A DNA stretch of 42,682 nt from Flavobacteriales bacterium (GTDB lineage Bacteria; Bacteroidota; Bacteroidia; Flavobacteriales_D; Cryomorphaceae). This document shows positions 1-6,861 of this stretch, piece by piece. The notes beneath the pieces were generated by a model. The model did not search any database and was not told the DNA's origin. It saw nothing but the letters and a program-made list of their open reading frames with translations. How positions within the stretch are numbered: the first letter of the stretch is position 1; the number at the start of each line of letters is the position of its first letter. The DNA is taken from assembly GCA_022448105.1 (NCBI GenBank), contig JAKVAV010000029.1, forward strand, positions 1 through 42,682, written 5' to 3'. Both the position numbers and the translations under genes were made by a program.

Positions 1-867
1 AACTCCGCCACTTCTGCCAAAAACGTTCTGGCGAGAAGCACCGCCACCCCCACCAGCATACCAAACATTGATACCAGTAATATCCGATTGTACACCAGAG
101 CCACCATCGCCGCCAGTTGGATCACTACCGTTGATTCCCGTGCCCCCTGCACCTCCGCCACCACCGGCATAAAATCCTACTCCCTGTCCTCCAGAGTTGC
201 TCTGGGATGATCCGCTGGCTGCGCCAGCACCATTGCTATCGGTAGCACCAAAACCGCCTCCAGCTGTAATTATGCCATTAATTGATGAAGATTCGCCATT
301 GCCGCCATTTTCAGTAGATCCTACTCCGCCATTTCCGACTGTAATAGTATAAGCCTGACTTGATAGAATCATATTTCCAGTCTGCACACCACCTGCACCG
401 CCGCCACCACCATTAAATCCACTTCGCCCAGCACCACCACCGCCAACGACGAGGTACTCTATCTCCTGATCAGTAGGGAGGTTGAATGTTCCACTATTTG
501 TAAATGTATGAACTCGGTAAAGGACGCCACCCTCGCTGTATGTTGATATTGTACCACCTGTAGCTTCAAAGTGGTCACGAGAATAGAAAATAGGATTTCC
601 CGCACAATCACCACTTGTATTCGGTGCGGGGATAGTTAATTGAGCTGAACATAAACCGACATCAGCAACAACTGTGAAGTCAGATGCACAAGTAATTTGG
701 CATGGTGTTCGCGCTGTTAAGACCCCGCTAAAAAGGAGGATGGCGATTGGAACAAAAGAACTATAGCCTCCGAAGGCTATTCGGAAGTATTTGCGAAAGG
801 AAGCATTCGTCCCTCTGGCATAATCTTTCGGTAACATAAGCAAGATTAAGTTTAGGGGTTTAATCAT
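1..867 (-). CDS. Glycine-rich secreted/surface protein, N-terminal part (runs off left edge)
   Basis: Open on the minus strand from ATG at 867 to the window edge (289 residues, C-terminus missing). An in-frame TGA two codons upstream fixes the longest start; a second ATG lies 10 codons in. A hydrophobic stretch at about residues 36-52 ending in LTA looks like a signal peptide preceded by an unusually long basic N-region. Residues 56-90 hold four cysteines (C56, C60, C73, C88) and resemble the HYR-like segments of Bacteroidota adhesins. From about residue 118 the pattern YRVHTFTNSGTFNL, then EYLVVGGGGAG, is the typical entry into a glycine-rich surface domain; G-runs repeat to the edge (near 152-160, 235-242, 272-276). 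Proteins of this build usually end in a T9SS sorting domain, which would lie outside the window. Likely exported and cell-surface attached; the exact role is unknown. Confidence 0.8.
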   Translation of the reverse strand, partial: MIKPLNLILLMLPKDYARGTNASFRKYFRIAFGGYSSFVPIAILLFSGVLTARTPCQITCASDFTVVADVGLCSAQLTIPAPNTSGDCAGNPIFYSRDHFEATGGTISTYSEGGVLYRVHTFTNSGTFNLPTDQEIEYLVVGGGGAGRSGFNGGGGGAGGVQTGNMILSSQAYTITVGNGGVGSTENGGNGESSSINGIITAGGGFGATDSNGAGAASGSSQSNSGGQGVGFYAGGGGGAGGTGINGSDPTGGDGGSGVQSDITGINVWYAGGGGGASRQNVFGRSGGV

Positions 868-1283
868 CGCTCACTCTCTGGAAGTGAACGAATATTGATC
901 CTAAGAGGTTACGTTTTGTGCGAAAGATTCTTGAAAGATTCATTCAAATGAGTTGAATTTTTTTCTCTCTTAAATAAGAATAATGTTGCGAGGCACCGTC
1001 TTAAATTGTGTGCTTGACTCAGATCATTTCATTAGTTTAAAGGGATCATTTTGAGGTGCAAGAAATTTCTAATTCTGACCAATATAAATGAGAAGTTTCC
1101 GCAATAATTTGTCGGCAAAATCAAGACATAATAGGAGTTTCATGAGCTCCAATAGGTGCTGCCAAGTAATTCATACAGAGTTGAATAAACGCTAAAGTGT
1201 TTGCTGTTTTGAGGCAATTAAAAGGCGAGTTTCCCTTGAGTACGAACATTTATAGGAATTCTGAAAAGAGCCAGGAGACTTCT
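868..1283. other. Intergenic stretch without a recognisable gene
   Basis: About 400 bp between the start of the glycine-rich gene and the IS256 remnant. It is AT-rich with stops in all frames. I see no tRNA, hairpin terminator or conserved coding segment. The promoter of the glycine-rich gene should lie near 870-930, but no TAnnTTTG box is obvious there. Confidence 0.5.
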
Positions 1284-1530
1284 GGCCGGGGACATTAAAT
1301 AATAGTACCCAAAGACTCAAAAGCCGGCTTTGATCCAGTGATTGTGCCCAAACATCAACCCATGTTAGAAAAGCTGGAAAGAATGATCATCAGCCTATAG
1401 ACTAGAGGCATAAGCAATGCCGATGTTTTCGGGTTTATATAACCTATTTATGGAGTAAATTTTCGACCTAACAGATATCGCTTAACACTTACCACCACTT
1501 TGAACTCTATTTGGTGATCGATTTCTTTCC
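1284..1530 (+). pseudogene. Decayed IS256-family (mutator type) transposase fragment
   Basis: Codons starting at 1305 read VPKDSKAGFDPVIVPKHQ, then PMLEKLERMIISL, a stop, TRGISNADVFGFI, a stop, then PIYGVNF, all in one frame. This follows the N-terminal part of IS256-type transposases: a PRDRxGxFEPxLVxKHQ-like segment, then a helix with ISLYARGMS, then DIxxHLxxIYGV. Just upstream, GDIK at about 1288 fits the same family in another frame. After about 1461 the match seems to continue one frame over with a QISL-like segment. In-frame stops and frame changes mean it cannot encode a working enzyme. No terminal inverted repeats were identified, so the element's limits are unknown. The family assignment comes from motif order alone. 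Confidence 0.7.
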
Positions 1531-1620
1531 AGAGGATTTAATAAAAAAAAGGTCGCTTTGGAACGGCTAATTTATTTCAGATAGAATTAGCGACACGTGA
1601 TTTTATGAGCAAGTTACCGT

Positions 1621-1648
1621 AAAAAACTCTCTCACAACGTGAGAGAGT
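1621..1648 (-). terminator. Rho-independent terminator for the small minus-strand gene at 1720-1926
   Basis: Perfect 10-bp stem ACTCTCTCAC / GTGAGAGAGT (1626-1635 and 1639-1648) with a 3-nt loop. On the minus strand it is followed by a run of six T (plus-strand A at 1621-1626). It sits about 70 bp downstream of the stop at 1720, as expected for that gene, and supports its being expressed. Confidence 0.75.
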
Positions 1649-1662
1649 CTTACCATCAACTC

Positions 1663-1678
1663 GAATCCAATTGGATTC
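1663..1678. repeat. 16-bp perfect palindrome
   Basis: GAATCCAATTGGATTC reads identically on both strands. It lies between the terminator and the stop of the small ORF at 1720. Its function is unknown; it could be a protein-binding site or chance. Confidence 0.4.
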
Positions 1679-1719
1679 TGCTAAGCACTTCAACCTAACA
1701 AATCGAAACTGTGCTTGGC

Positions 1720-1926
1720 TCATTCAGCCATTGCAATGGCAATTTTATTTTTGAGGGCACGAGAAACACCCGACTTGCTAAAGTATTGATTTAGAGGATA
1801 ACTATACTCCTTACATCGGTTTTCCGTAAGGCATTTTCTCTCAATTACTTCTGATCCATCATCGCTTAAGTACAGCTCGACTATACTTCTCTCATTATTA
1901 ATTGTATCTACTAATTTCATATTCAA
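1720..1926 (-). CDS. Small hypothetical protein, 68 aa
   Basis: An ORF with no family I recognise. It is a soluble, charged protein without signal peptide or membrane segment, with two cysteines (in KCLTENRCKE) and an alanine-rich helical C-terminus. Two start codons lie two codons apart (ATG at 1926 and 1920); MKLVDTINNERS from the second is an equally good start. Support for a real gene comes from the strong minus-strand terminator about 70 bp downstream and from its divergent placement against the Lrp/AsnC gene. The short length and the neighbouring transposase fossil keep confidence moderate. Confidence 0.45.
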   Translation of the reverse strand: MNMKLVDTINNERSIVELYLSDDGSEVIERKCLTENRCKEYSYPLNQYFSKSGVSRALKNKIAIAMAE

Positions 1927-2009
1927 CTTTTAGGACAGCTAAAAATACTTCGATATGACAGTTGGTGCATCTGTTTTATTTTATCGTAGTGATATTATTG
2001 AAAGAATTC

Positions 2010-2017
2010 TAGATTTG
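2010..2017 (+). promoter_or_regulatory. Candidate -7 promoter box of the asnC-like gene
   Basis: TAGATTTG matches the Bacteroidota -7 consensus TAnnTTTG exactly, 28 bp before the GTG start at 2046. No clear -33 TTTG is seen at the usual spacing, so this is a one-box prediction. Confidence 0.5.
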
Positions 2018-2038
2018 TAGTGTATTATATACAAATCT
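2011..2038. promoter_or_regulatory. Dyad over the asnC promoter, candidate autoregulatory operator
   Basis: Two perfect 9-bp arms, AGATTTGTA (2011-2019) and TACAAATCT (2030-2038), are separated by 10 nt. The left arm covers the -7 box and the right arm ends 7 bp before the start codon. Lrp/AsnC regulators commonly bind such symmetric sites in their own promoters, so autoregulation is the simplest reading. A purely RNA hairpin is less likely, because the left arm would lie upstream of the predicted transcript start. Confidence 0.55.
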
Positions 2039-2045
2039 TTTAGGG

Positions 2046-2540
2046 GTGTCAAAAAAAATCGATCAGGTAGATTCAGAGATTATTCTCAAGCTTATTGACA
2101 ATGCACGAAAGCCGTTTACAGAAATTGCGAAAGAACTTATTGTTTCCACGGGAACCGTTCATCAGCGGGTAAAAAAGCTAGAGCAAAAGGGAATTATTAA
2201 TGGATATTCAATTTCTATAAACTACCACCAGTTTGGTTATACACTTACCGTTTATGTCGGTATCTTCATCGAGACTGGGCACAGTGCCATGAAGATTATT
2301 GAAGATTTGACTGTCCTGCCTGAAGTTACAGTAGCAGACCTCGCTGCGGGAACTTACAGTATTTTTTGCAAGCTGCGATGTAAGGATACACGACACGCTA
2401 AGGAAGTCCTTTTTAGAATGCAAGAAATAGAAGGAATCAAGGGCACTGAGACAATGATAATGCTCGAAGAAAGTCTTAATGACAACAAGAGACTGCTTAA
2501 ATCGATCATTACAGAGATGAAAGACGAAGCAAGGACTTAG
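2046..2540 (+). CDS. Lrp/AsnC family transcriptional regulator
   Basis: 164 residues, the normal size for the family. N-terminal winged helix-turn-helix at about residues 8-60 (EIILKLIDNARKPFTEIAKE, then STGTVHQRVKKLEQKGII), followed by a RAM-type ligand-binding/oligomerisation domain at about 65-155 with the segments VTVADLAAGTYSIFCKL and DTRHAKEVLF. It reads like the single-copy flavobacterial AsnC homologue whose C-terminus ends in an EESLNDxKRL motif. The start is GTG at 2046; no ATG gives an intact HTH. Its promoter carries a 9+9 bp dyad. The stop shares bases with the stop of the convergent gene at 2537 (TTAG, 4-bp overlap). The effector is unknown, probably an amino acid. Confidence 0.9.
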   Translation: MSKKIDQVDSEIILKLIDNARKPFTEIAKELIVSTGTVHQRVKKLEQKGIINGYSISINYHQFGYTLTVYVGIFIETGHSAMKIIEDLTVLPEVTVADLAAGTYSIFCKLRCKDTRHAKEVLFRMQEIEGIKGTETMIMLEESLNDNKRLLKSIITEMKDEART

Positions 2541-3145
2541 TCCATTTTTGCTTTAAGCTCTTCTACCCGGTTAATTTCGGTCTGCAGCTCTCTTTTTAAC
2601 TTGGTCTCTTTATCTCTCGTTCTCTTCTTGTGCTCCTCAAACTCATCGTTGAGCTGATTGAATTCTGATCGTGTTGTCTTTGTGATTCTATTGGCTGAGC
2701 TGAACCTCATGTAAAGCACAAGGGCAATAGCAAGCAGAACAAATATGATCACCCAGCTGAAAGTGACGTAGCCTCCTTTGGTCATGTCAATTCCTAGAAA
2801 CGACATATGTTCGATCTGATAAGCCTGATCTTCCAGACTACTCTCCCGGTCTTTTAGTTCCATTTCAAGGGTTCCAACTTTTGACTTCAGGGAACTTACT
2901 TCGCTATTTAGTGAGCTTATCTCTGTGCGAGTTTCGATCAAAGTATCATTCACGGAAGCCCAGTAATTGTCCAGTCTGATTTTTTCCACCACCTTATATT
3001 GCTGGTAGTTATTTGACTTTTTCTTTAGCTGAATGAACTGATACTCCAGCGTATTTTGGATATCGTCCTCTTCTTGAGCCATGCCCAAAGAAGAGACGGA
3101 GGAAATCATCACCAGTAATATGAAACGACGAAGGGGATTATTCAT
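2537..3145 (-). CDS. Coiled-coil inner-membrane protein with signal peptide
   Basis: 202 residues. A signal peptide (residues 1-23, ending SSLGMAQ) is followed by a periplasmic coiled coil at about 65-112 rich in S/E/L heptads. One transmembrane helix lies at about 129-147 (VTFSWVIIFVLLAIALVLYM). A second charged coiled coil at about 160-202 would be cytoplasmic. Flavobacterial homologues of this architecture are often labelled tRNA (guanine-N1)-methyltransferase in databases; nothing here resembles the TrmD SPOUT fold, so I reject that name. A bitopic coiled-coil protein could act as an envelope scaffold, but that is inference. It overlaps the asnC stop by 4 bp. A candidate promoter lies in the 247-bp gap before the pirin operon. 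Confidence 0.8.
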   Translation of the reverse strand: MNNPLRRFILLVMISSVSSLGMAQEEDDIQNTLEYQFIQLKKKSNNYQQYKVVEKIRLDNYWASVNDTLIETRTEISSLNSEVSSLKSKVGTLEMELKDRESSLEDQAYQIEHMSFLGIDMTKGGYVTFSWVIIFVLLAIALVLYMRFSSANRITKTTRSEFNQLNDEFEEHKKRTRDKETKLKRELQTEINRVEELKAKMD

Positions 3146-3335
3146 GTCAATATGGTTTCAAGTCAATAGTCTGTAAAAGTAGTCTACTTTTTCAGTCTAA
3201 CTTTACGAAAGTGCCTTTGATTTGTTCACATTTCTTTTTTGGGATGGTTTGACGGAGCTTGAAGATTTAATCAGCATTAAACCTGCTAAATAGAATTTAA
3301 TGATGTGACATAGATCACTCTTTATGGATAAATAT

Positions 3336-3355
3336 ATGTAGCTACATTAATTTTG
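3336..3355 (+). promoter_or_regulatory. Pirin-operon promoter with adjoining palindrome
   Basis: The perfect palindrome ATGTAGCTACAT (3336-3347) directly abuts TAATTTTG (3348-3355), which fits the -7 consensus TAnnTTTG. The left half with its flank, ATATGTAG (3334-3341), recurs at 3381-3388 just before the first pirin start codon at 3393. The arrangement suggests a repressor site of MarR/HxlR type covering the promoter of the four-gene operon. No such regulator is encoded next to it. Confidence 0.5.
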
Positions 3356-3392
3356 TGCTCAGAATTAAACTCAATCAACAATATGTAGACTT

Positions 3393-4106
3393 ATGAAAAA
3401 AGCAGTTCATAAAGCAAACACAAGAGGTCACTCAAACCATGGCTGGTTAGACTCACATCACAGTTTCAGTTTTGCTAATTACTTCAACCCAGAAAGAGTT
3501 TATTTTGGAATGCTTAGGGTGTTAAATGATGATATCGTCACTGGAGGAAATGGTTTTGGTACTCATCCTCACGAGAATATGGAGATCATTAGCATCCCGC
3601 TCGAAGGTGATTTAGAGCATAAGGATAGCATGGGAACTGCTGGAGTTATCCGCAAGAACGATGTGCAAATAATGTCCGCAGGTACTGGCGTATTTCACAG
3701 TGAGTACAACAAAAACCCAGACCAAGTAGTGAATTTCTTGCAGCTGTGGATTTTTCCTAAGTACAAGGACATCGCTCCTCGGTATGATCAAAAAACTTTT
3801 GATCCAGCTTGTAGAAAAAATCAATTTCAAGAGATTGTATCCCCAATAGAAAGTTCTGGATCAGGAGTGAAGATCAATCAGGATGCATATCTCCATATGG
3901 CCGAAATAGCCGAAGGAAATATCCTTGATTACCATATTAAGTGTGAAGGAAATGGAGTCTATGCCTTCGTATTGAATGGTTCTCTGGAGCTAGAGGGTGA
4001 GCAACTCGAAGAACGAGATGCCATTGGAGTGTATGAAACCGAGACTCTCAAATTTAAAGCGATTAAAAACGCTGAAGTACTTCTTATAGAGGTCCCGATG
4101 AATTAA
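3393..4106 (+). CDS. Pirin family protein (first of tandem pair)
   Basis: 237 residues, a bicupin of the YhhW/pirin class. The N-terminal cupin carries the metal-binding set at H58, H60 (THPHENME), H102 and E104 (VFHSEY), which hold the iron in pirins. The C-terminal cupin (about 150-237) has lost the ligands, as usual. Some bacterial pirins oxidise flavonoids (quercetinase activity) and others regulate enzymes; the substrate cannot be told from sequence. It is first in an operon with a second pirin (10-bp gap), a nitroreductase and a small acetyltransferase. The company of an FMN reductase suggests a stress or quinone/electrophile response. Confidence 0.9.
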   Translation: MKKAVHKANTRGHSNHGWLDSHHSFSFANYFNPERVYFGMLRVLNDDIVTGGNGFGTHPHENMEIISIPLEGDLEHKDSMGTAGVIRKNDVQIMSAGTGVFHSEYNKNPDQVVNFLQLWIFPKYKDIAPRYDQKTFDPACRKNQFQEIVSPIESSGSGVKINQDAYLHMAEIAEGNILDYHIKCEGNGVYAFVLNGSLELEGEQLEERDAIGVYETETLKFKAIKNAEVLLIEVPMN

Positions 4107-4116
4107 GACAATCTAA

Positions 4117-4977
4117 ATGAAGACAGTAGTAAGATCTTTGCCGGCTTTTGAAGTAGATATGGGTGGTATACCAGTATATCAGCCCTTTCCAACAAATAAT
4201 GTAGAGCAAATAGATCCTTTTCTCCTCTTGCATCACAGCAAATTTTCTTTAGAAGGAGGCGTAAATCCGCTGCATACCGGAATTGGGCCGCACCCTCATC
4301 GAGGGTTTATGCCCGTGACATACGTTATTTCAGGTGAACTTCATCATAGAGATTCCCTGGGAAATTCGTCAATCATTGGAGCGGGAGGTGCACAATGGTT
4401 AAATGCAGGAAGTGGTGTCACACACAGTGAGCGACCTTCGGCGAAATTCGCAAAAGAAGGCGGTTCGACTGAAGTGATCCAACTCTGGGTAAATTTGCCC
4501 AAAGCAAATAAGATGAGCGCTCCAAACTACAAAGGAGTTTCGAAAGAAGAGATTCCAAGTATAGAGATAGCGGATGGTCTCACTTTTGACTTGATTTCAG
4601 GATTATATGACAGTCAATGGGGAGCTATACGATCTCCTATACCTTTGCTAATAGGAGCTGTCGAAGCGTTAAAAGATGCAACGGGGGAGCTCATTTTGCC
4701 TACTGGTATGCAAGGTGGACTTTACATGATAAATGGGGAAGGTTCAATTTTTGGATACGGAATCGTTGAGGAAAAGACCTTTTATCAAGTGAGTAGTGGT
4801 GAAGACAATTTAAAAATCAGTTTGGATCAAGGTGCAAAGGCATTATTAATTCTGGGGCGACCCATCCATGAGCCTCTGGCAACCTATGGCCCCTTTGTAA
4901 TGAATACCCAAACCGAAATTATGAAATCGCTTCGCGATTATAACCATGGAAAGATGGGAGTACTAATTGAAGAATAA
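4117..4977 (+). CDS. Pirin family protein (second of tandem pair)
   Basis: 286 residues, from a pirin subgroup different from its neighbour at 3393 and closer to the classical eukaryote-like pirins. The N-terminal cupin has the iron ligands H59, H61 (GPHPHRGF), H103 and E105 (VTHSER), with the conserved GELHHRDS and WLNAGSGV segments. The C-terminal pirin domain covers about 165-275, with GPFVMNTQTEI near the end, typical of the family. It begins 10 bp after the first pirin, so the two are surely co-transcribed. The low similarity between the two argues for old divergence rather than recent duplication. Confidence 0.92.
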   Translation: MKTVVRSLPAFEVDMGGIPVYQPFPTNNVEQIDPFLLLHHSKFSLEGGVNPLHTGIGPHPHRGFMPVTYVISGELHHRDSLGNSSIIGAGGAQWLNAGSGVTHSERPSAKFAKEGGSTEVIQLWVNLPKANKMSAPNYKGVSKEEIPSIEIADGLTFDLISGLYDSQWGAIRSPIPLLIGAVEALKDATGELILPTGMQGGLYMINGEGSIFGYGIVEEKTFYQVSSGEDNLKISLDQGAKALLILGRPIHEPLATYGPFVMNTQTEIMKSLRDYNHGKMGVLIEE

Positions 4978-4989
4978 AACGATAACTAA

Positions 4990-5628
4990 ATGGAATCACA
5001 AGAATTATTAGGAGCATTGAATTGGCGATATGCCACCAAGAAATTTGATCCAAATCGGAAATTGGACCTAAAAACGCTCAATACCCTGCTCGAAGCAACT
5101 CGATTAAGTGCCTCTAGTATGGGACTTCAGCCCTATAAATTTATTCATGTAAAGGATGTTGGTGTTCGGGAATCTCTTAAAGAACATTCGTTTAATCAAA
5201 CACAAATTACCGATGCATCAGACATGATTGTATTTGCAGCCTTAAACAGTATTTCAGACGAGCATATTGAGCAATATGCCAGAACTGAAGGGGAATTAAG
5301 GAATAGAACAGAAGAACAAATTGAGAGAAAAATAAAGAGCACAAAAGCCTATGTGGATCGGATGAATGCCGATGAACAGTTTATCTGGAATAGCAAGCAG
5401 GCGTATATTTCCATGGGTACTTTATTGAGCACAGCTGCCTTGCTAAATGTGGATGCATGTCCGATGGAAGGTATCAATCCAAAGGAGTATGATAGGATTC
5501 TTCAGCTAGAAGCCTTAAATTTACGCAGCCTTGCGGTGGTAACTTTGGGGTTTAGAAGTAGCGAGGATGCCTACTCTGATCAATCCAAGTTTCGCTTCCC
5601 AAAAGGTCAAATCATTAAGACCATTTGA
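4990..5628 (+). CDS. NAD(P)H-dependent oxidoreductase, nitroreductase family
   Basis: 212 residues, normal for the NfsB/FRase I-type nitroreductase fold. The N-terminal LNWRYATKKFDP, then RLSASSMGLQPYKFI, form the FMN phosphate-binding part; MGTLLSTAALLNVDACPMEG is the conserved central helix and loop; AVVTLGFR marks the C-terminal FMN contact. It would reduce quinones, nitroaromatics or flavin using NAD(P)H, as a cytoplasmic dimer. It lies 12 bp after the second pirin and 4 bp before the acetyltransferase. Linkage of pirins to such flavoenzymes suggests a shared detoxification role (inference). Confidence 0.9.
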   Translation: MESQELLGALNWRYATKKFDPNRKLDLKTLNTLLEATRLSASSMGLQPYKFIHVKDVGVRESLKEHSFNQTQITDASDMIVFAALNSISDEHIEQYARTEGELRNRTEEQIERKIKSTKAYVDRMNADEQFIWNSKQAYISMGTLLSTAALLNVDACPMEGINPKEYDRILQLEALNLRSLAVVTLGFRSSEDAYSDQSKFRFPKGQIIKTI

Positions 5629-5632
5629 GCAT

Positions 5633-5938
5633 ATGTCTGATACCGAATACCAGTTTGAACATGACAAGGAGCGCCAAACTTTCGGCGTTAAAATCAAAAA
5701 AGAGTGGGTAGAACTTGAGTATAGAGCAAATAGGGAAGGAAAATTTTTCATTACTAACTTGGAAGGTCCTCCTCAACTACTGAATAATGGTTTAGGCGAC
5801 AAAATCCTTGAGCATGCCCTCGAGTATGTTAAGGAAAATGATTTTCAGCTGATCCCTTCATGTAAGGCAATTAAAGAATATCTCCAGAGATTTCCTGAGT
5901 ATAAATCACTTGTTGCCACAGGGATTAGAGTAGGATAG
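5633..5938 (+). CDS. Small GNAT-like N-acetyltransferase (YjdJ type)
   Basis: 101 residues from ATG at 5633, 4 bp after the nitroreductase stop. A longer ORF in the same frame begins inside the nitroreductase gene and was rejected. The pattern matches the short, one-domain acetyltransferase family: a GLGDKILEHAL pyrophosphate-binding loop for acetyl-CoA and a C-terminal PSCKAIKEYLQRFPEYKSLV signature. The natural acceptor of these mini-GNATs is unknown. It is the last gene of the pirin operon. About 270 bp downstream lies a terminator-type hairpin that probably serves the opposite gene. Confidence 0.82.
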   Translation: MSDTEYQFEHDKERQTFGVKIKKEWVELEYRANREGKFFITNLEGPPQLLNNGLGDKILEHALEYVKENDFQLIPSCKAIKEYLQRFPEYKSLVATGIRVG

Positions 5939-6203
5939 CAGGGATGTCTATCACTCCCAACGGGTTGTAGGAGTAAGCAAAAGCCTTGTTTCGTGTGGGC
6001 TAAAATTCATTGAGGTTTGTTTTTGTTCTCTCTGAGAAACAATACGGAGATAAAGACGTTATAAAAGCACTGAAGGAATAGTTTAACCAAAAATGTGGGT
6101 GGCCCCACGCCAAAAAGCTTAGGCAGGGCCTGTTGGATCATGGTTGATTAGGTTTTGGTTTAAGTTCCTTCCGGTAGTACCGGAAAATTACAGGTCCTGA
6201 TAT
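5939..6203. other. Gap between convergent genes, with a small hairpin
   Basis: About 310 bp lie between the acetyltransferase and the lipoprotein gene at 6249; this entry covers the part before the terminator. I see no coding segment. A perfect hairpin TTCCGGT-AGT-ACCGGAA lies at 6169-6185 and a shorter GTGGG/CCCAC stem near 6092-6105; neither is followed by a T run on the plus strand. It may include the 3' end of the pirin-operon transcript. Confidence 0.4.
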
Positions 6204-6230
6204 AAAGGGAGACCCTCATGTCTCCCTTTT
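6204..6230 (-). terminator. Rho-independent terminator between convergent genes
   Basis: A 10-bp stem AAAGGGAGAC / GTCTCCCTTT (6204-6213 and 6220-6229) with a 6-nt loop. It lies 20 bp after the stop of the minus-strand lipoprotein gene at 6249, so it most likely ends that transcript. The T-rich flanks on both strands would let it act in either direction, and thus also stop the pirin operon. Confidence 0.75.
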
Positions 6231-6248
6231 CAATGCCCAGTAAAACGT

Positions 6249-6785
6249 TTATTCTTCAGTTTCCTTTATTTGCATATCTAGAATCCTTTCCATTACATCT
6301 AGATTCTCCTTACCGATTTTTGAATCAGTTTTGGCCTGTTTTTTCATAAAACGAAACATCGAATTCTTTTTGATTTCATATGCTATGTAAACAGTATATT
6401 CTTCACCGTTGAAGTACTTCTCTTCACCAATTTTTCTGAGATCTGCTAACCCTGAATTCATTACTTGGCGAGTTAAGCTTTGAAATTTATCGGCAATATC
6501 TGCCGAGTTTCCATCGTCAGTTGATCCGAGATATTGATCTGTGACATTTCTCATATTAGTACTTACCTGTCCTGCTAGTTGGTTTTTGGCTTCAATATCT
6601 GCCTTTCCTCGAGCAATATTGTCTTTCATACTTGACCCTTTTCCTGTTGCCCTAAAATATCTATTTGTGGACTCGTACTTCGATCCCGAAAATGGTTCCT
6701 TGACTTTATCGCCCATCGGAGACTGGCTTCCACATCCTGCTAGCAGCAGGGCGGTCAAAAAGGTGATGACTAATCGAATCTTCAT
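6249..6785 (-). CDS. LPP20-like lipoprotein
   Basis: 178 residues. A signal peptide with lipobox LLAGC places the lipidated cysteine at residue 18. The body has RYFRATGKGSSMKDNIARGKADIEAKNQLAG, a pattern found in LPP20/LPA-type lipoproteins (an 'RA.G.g.s....A...A...A...L' helix), followed by a long helical domain with EEYTVYIAYEIKK near residue 130. The +2 residue is Gly, and in Bacteroidota such lipoproteins are normally outer-membrane attached. No enzymatic motif is seen. It is divergent from the patatin gene with about 76 bp between the starts, and is followed by a good terminator. Confidence 0.75.
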   Translation of the reverse strand: MKIRLVITFLTALLLAGCGSQSPMGDKVKEPFSGSKYESTNRYFRATGKGSSMKDNIARGKADIEAKNQLAGQVSTNMRNVTDQYLGSTDDGNSADIADKFQSLTRQVMNSGLADLRKIGEEKYFNGEEYTVYIAYEIKKNSMFRFMKKQAKTDSKIGKENLDVMERILDMQIKETEE

Positions 6786-6833
6786 AACTTCTGATTTTGG
6801 GGTATGTCGAATAAATTCCGTGCCAAAATAGCC

Positions 6834-6841
6834 TAATTTTG
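6834..6841 (+). promoter_or_regulatory. Candidate -7 promoter box of the patatin gene
   Basis: TAATTTTG matches TAnnTTTG and lies 20 bp before the ATG at 6862. The overlapping mirror sequence CAAAATAG at 6824-6831 may serve the divergent lipoprotein gene. No -33 box was recognised. Confidence 0.5.
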
Positions 6842-6861
6842 TTTTTTCTTTTTGTGACCTT

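Noticed and set aside
1-480. Repetitive G/C-rich DNA as a possible CRISPR or tandem array
   Set aside because: The repeats have no constant unit length and translate on the minus strand as glycine-rich protein sequence.
2537-3145. Annotation as tRNA (guanine-N1)-methyltransferase
   Set aside because: The sequence shows signal peptide, coiled coils and one membrane helix and no methyltransferase motifs; the name is a propagated label for this flavobacterial family.
5567-5632. Extended start of the acetyltransferase inside the nitroreductase gene
   Set aside because: The first 22 residues of the long frame overlap the coding region of the previous gene and are not part of the family; the ATG at 5633 gives the normal N-terminus.
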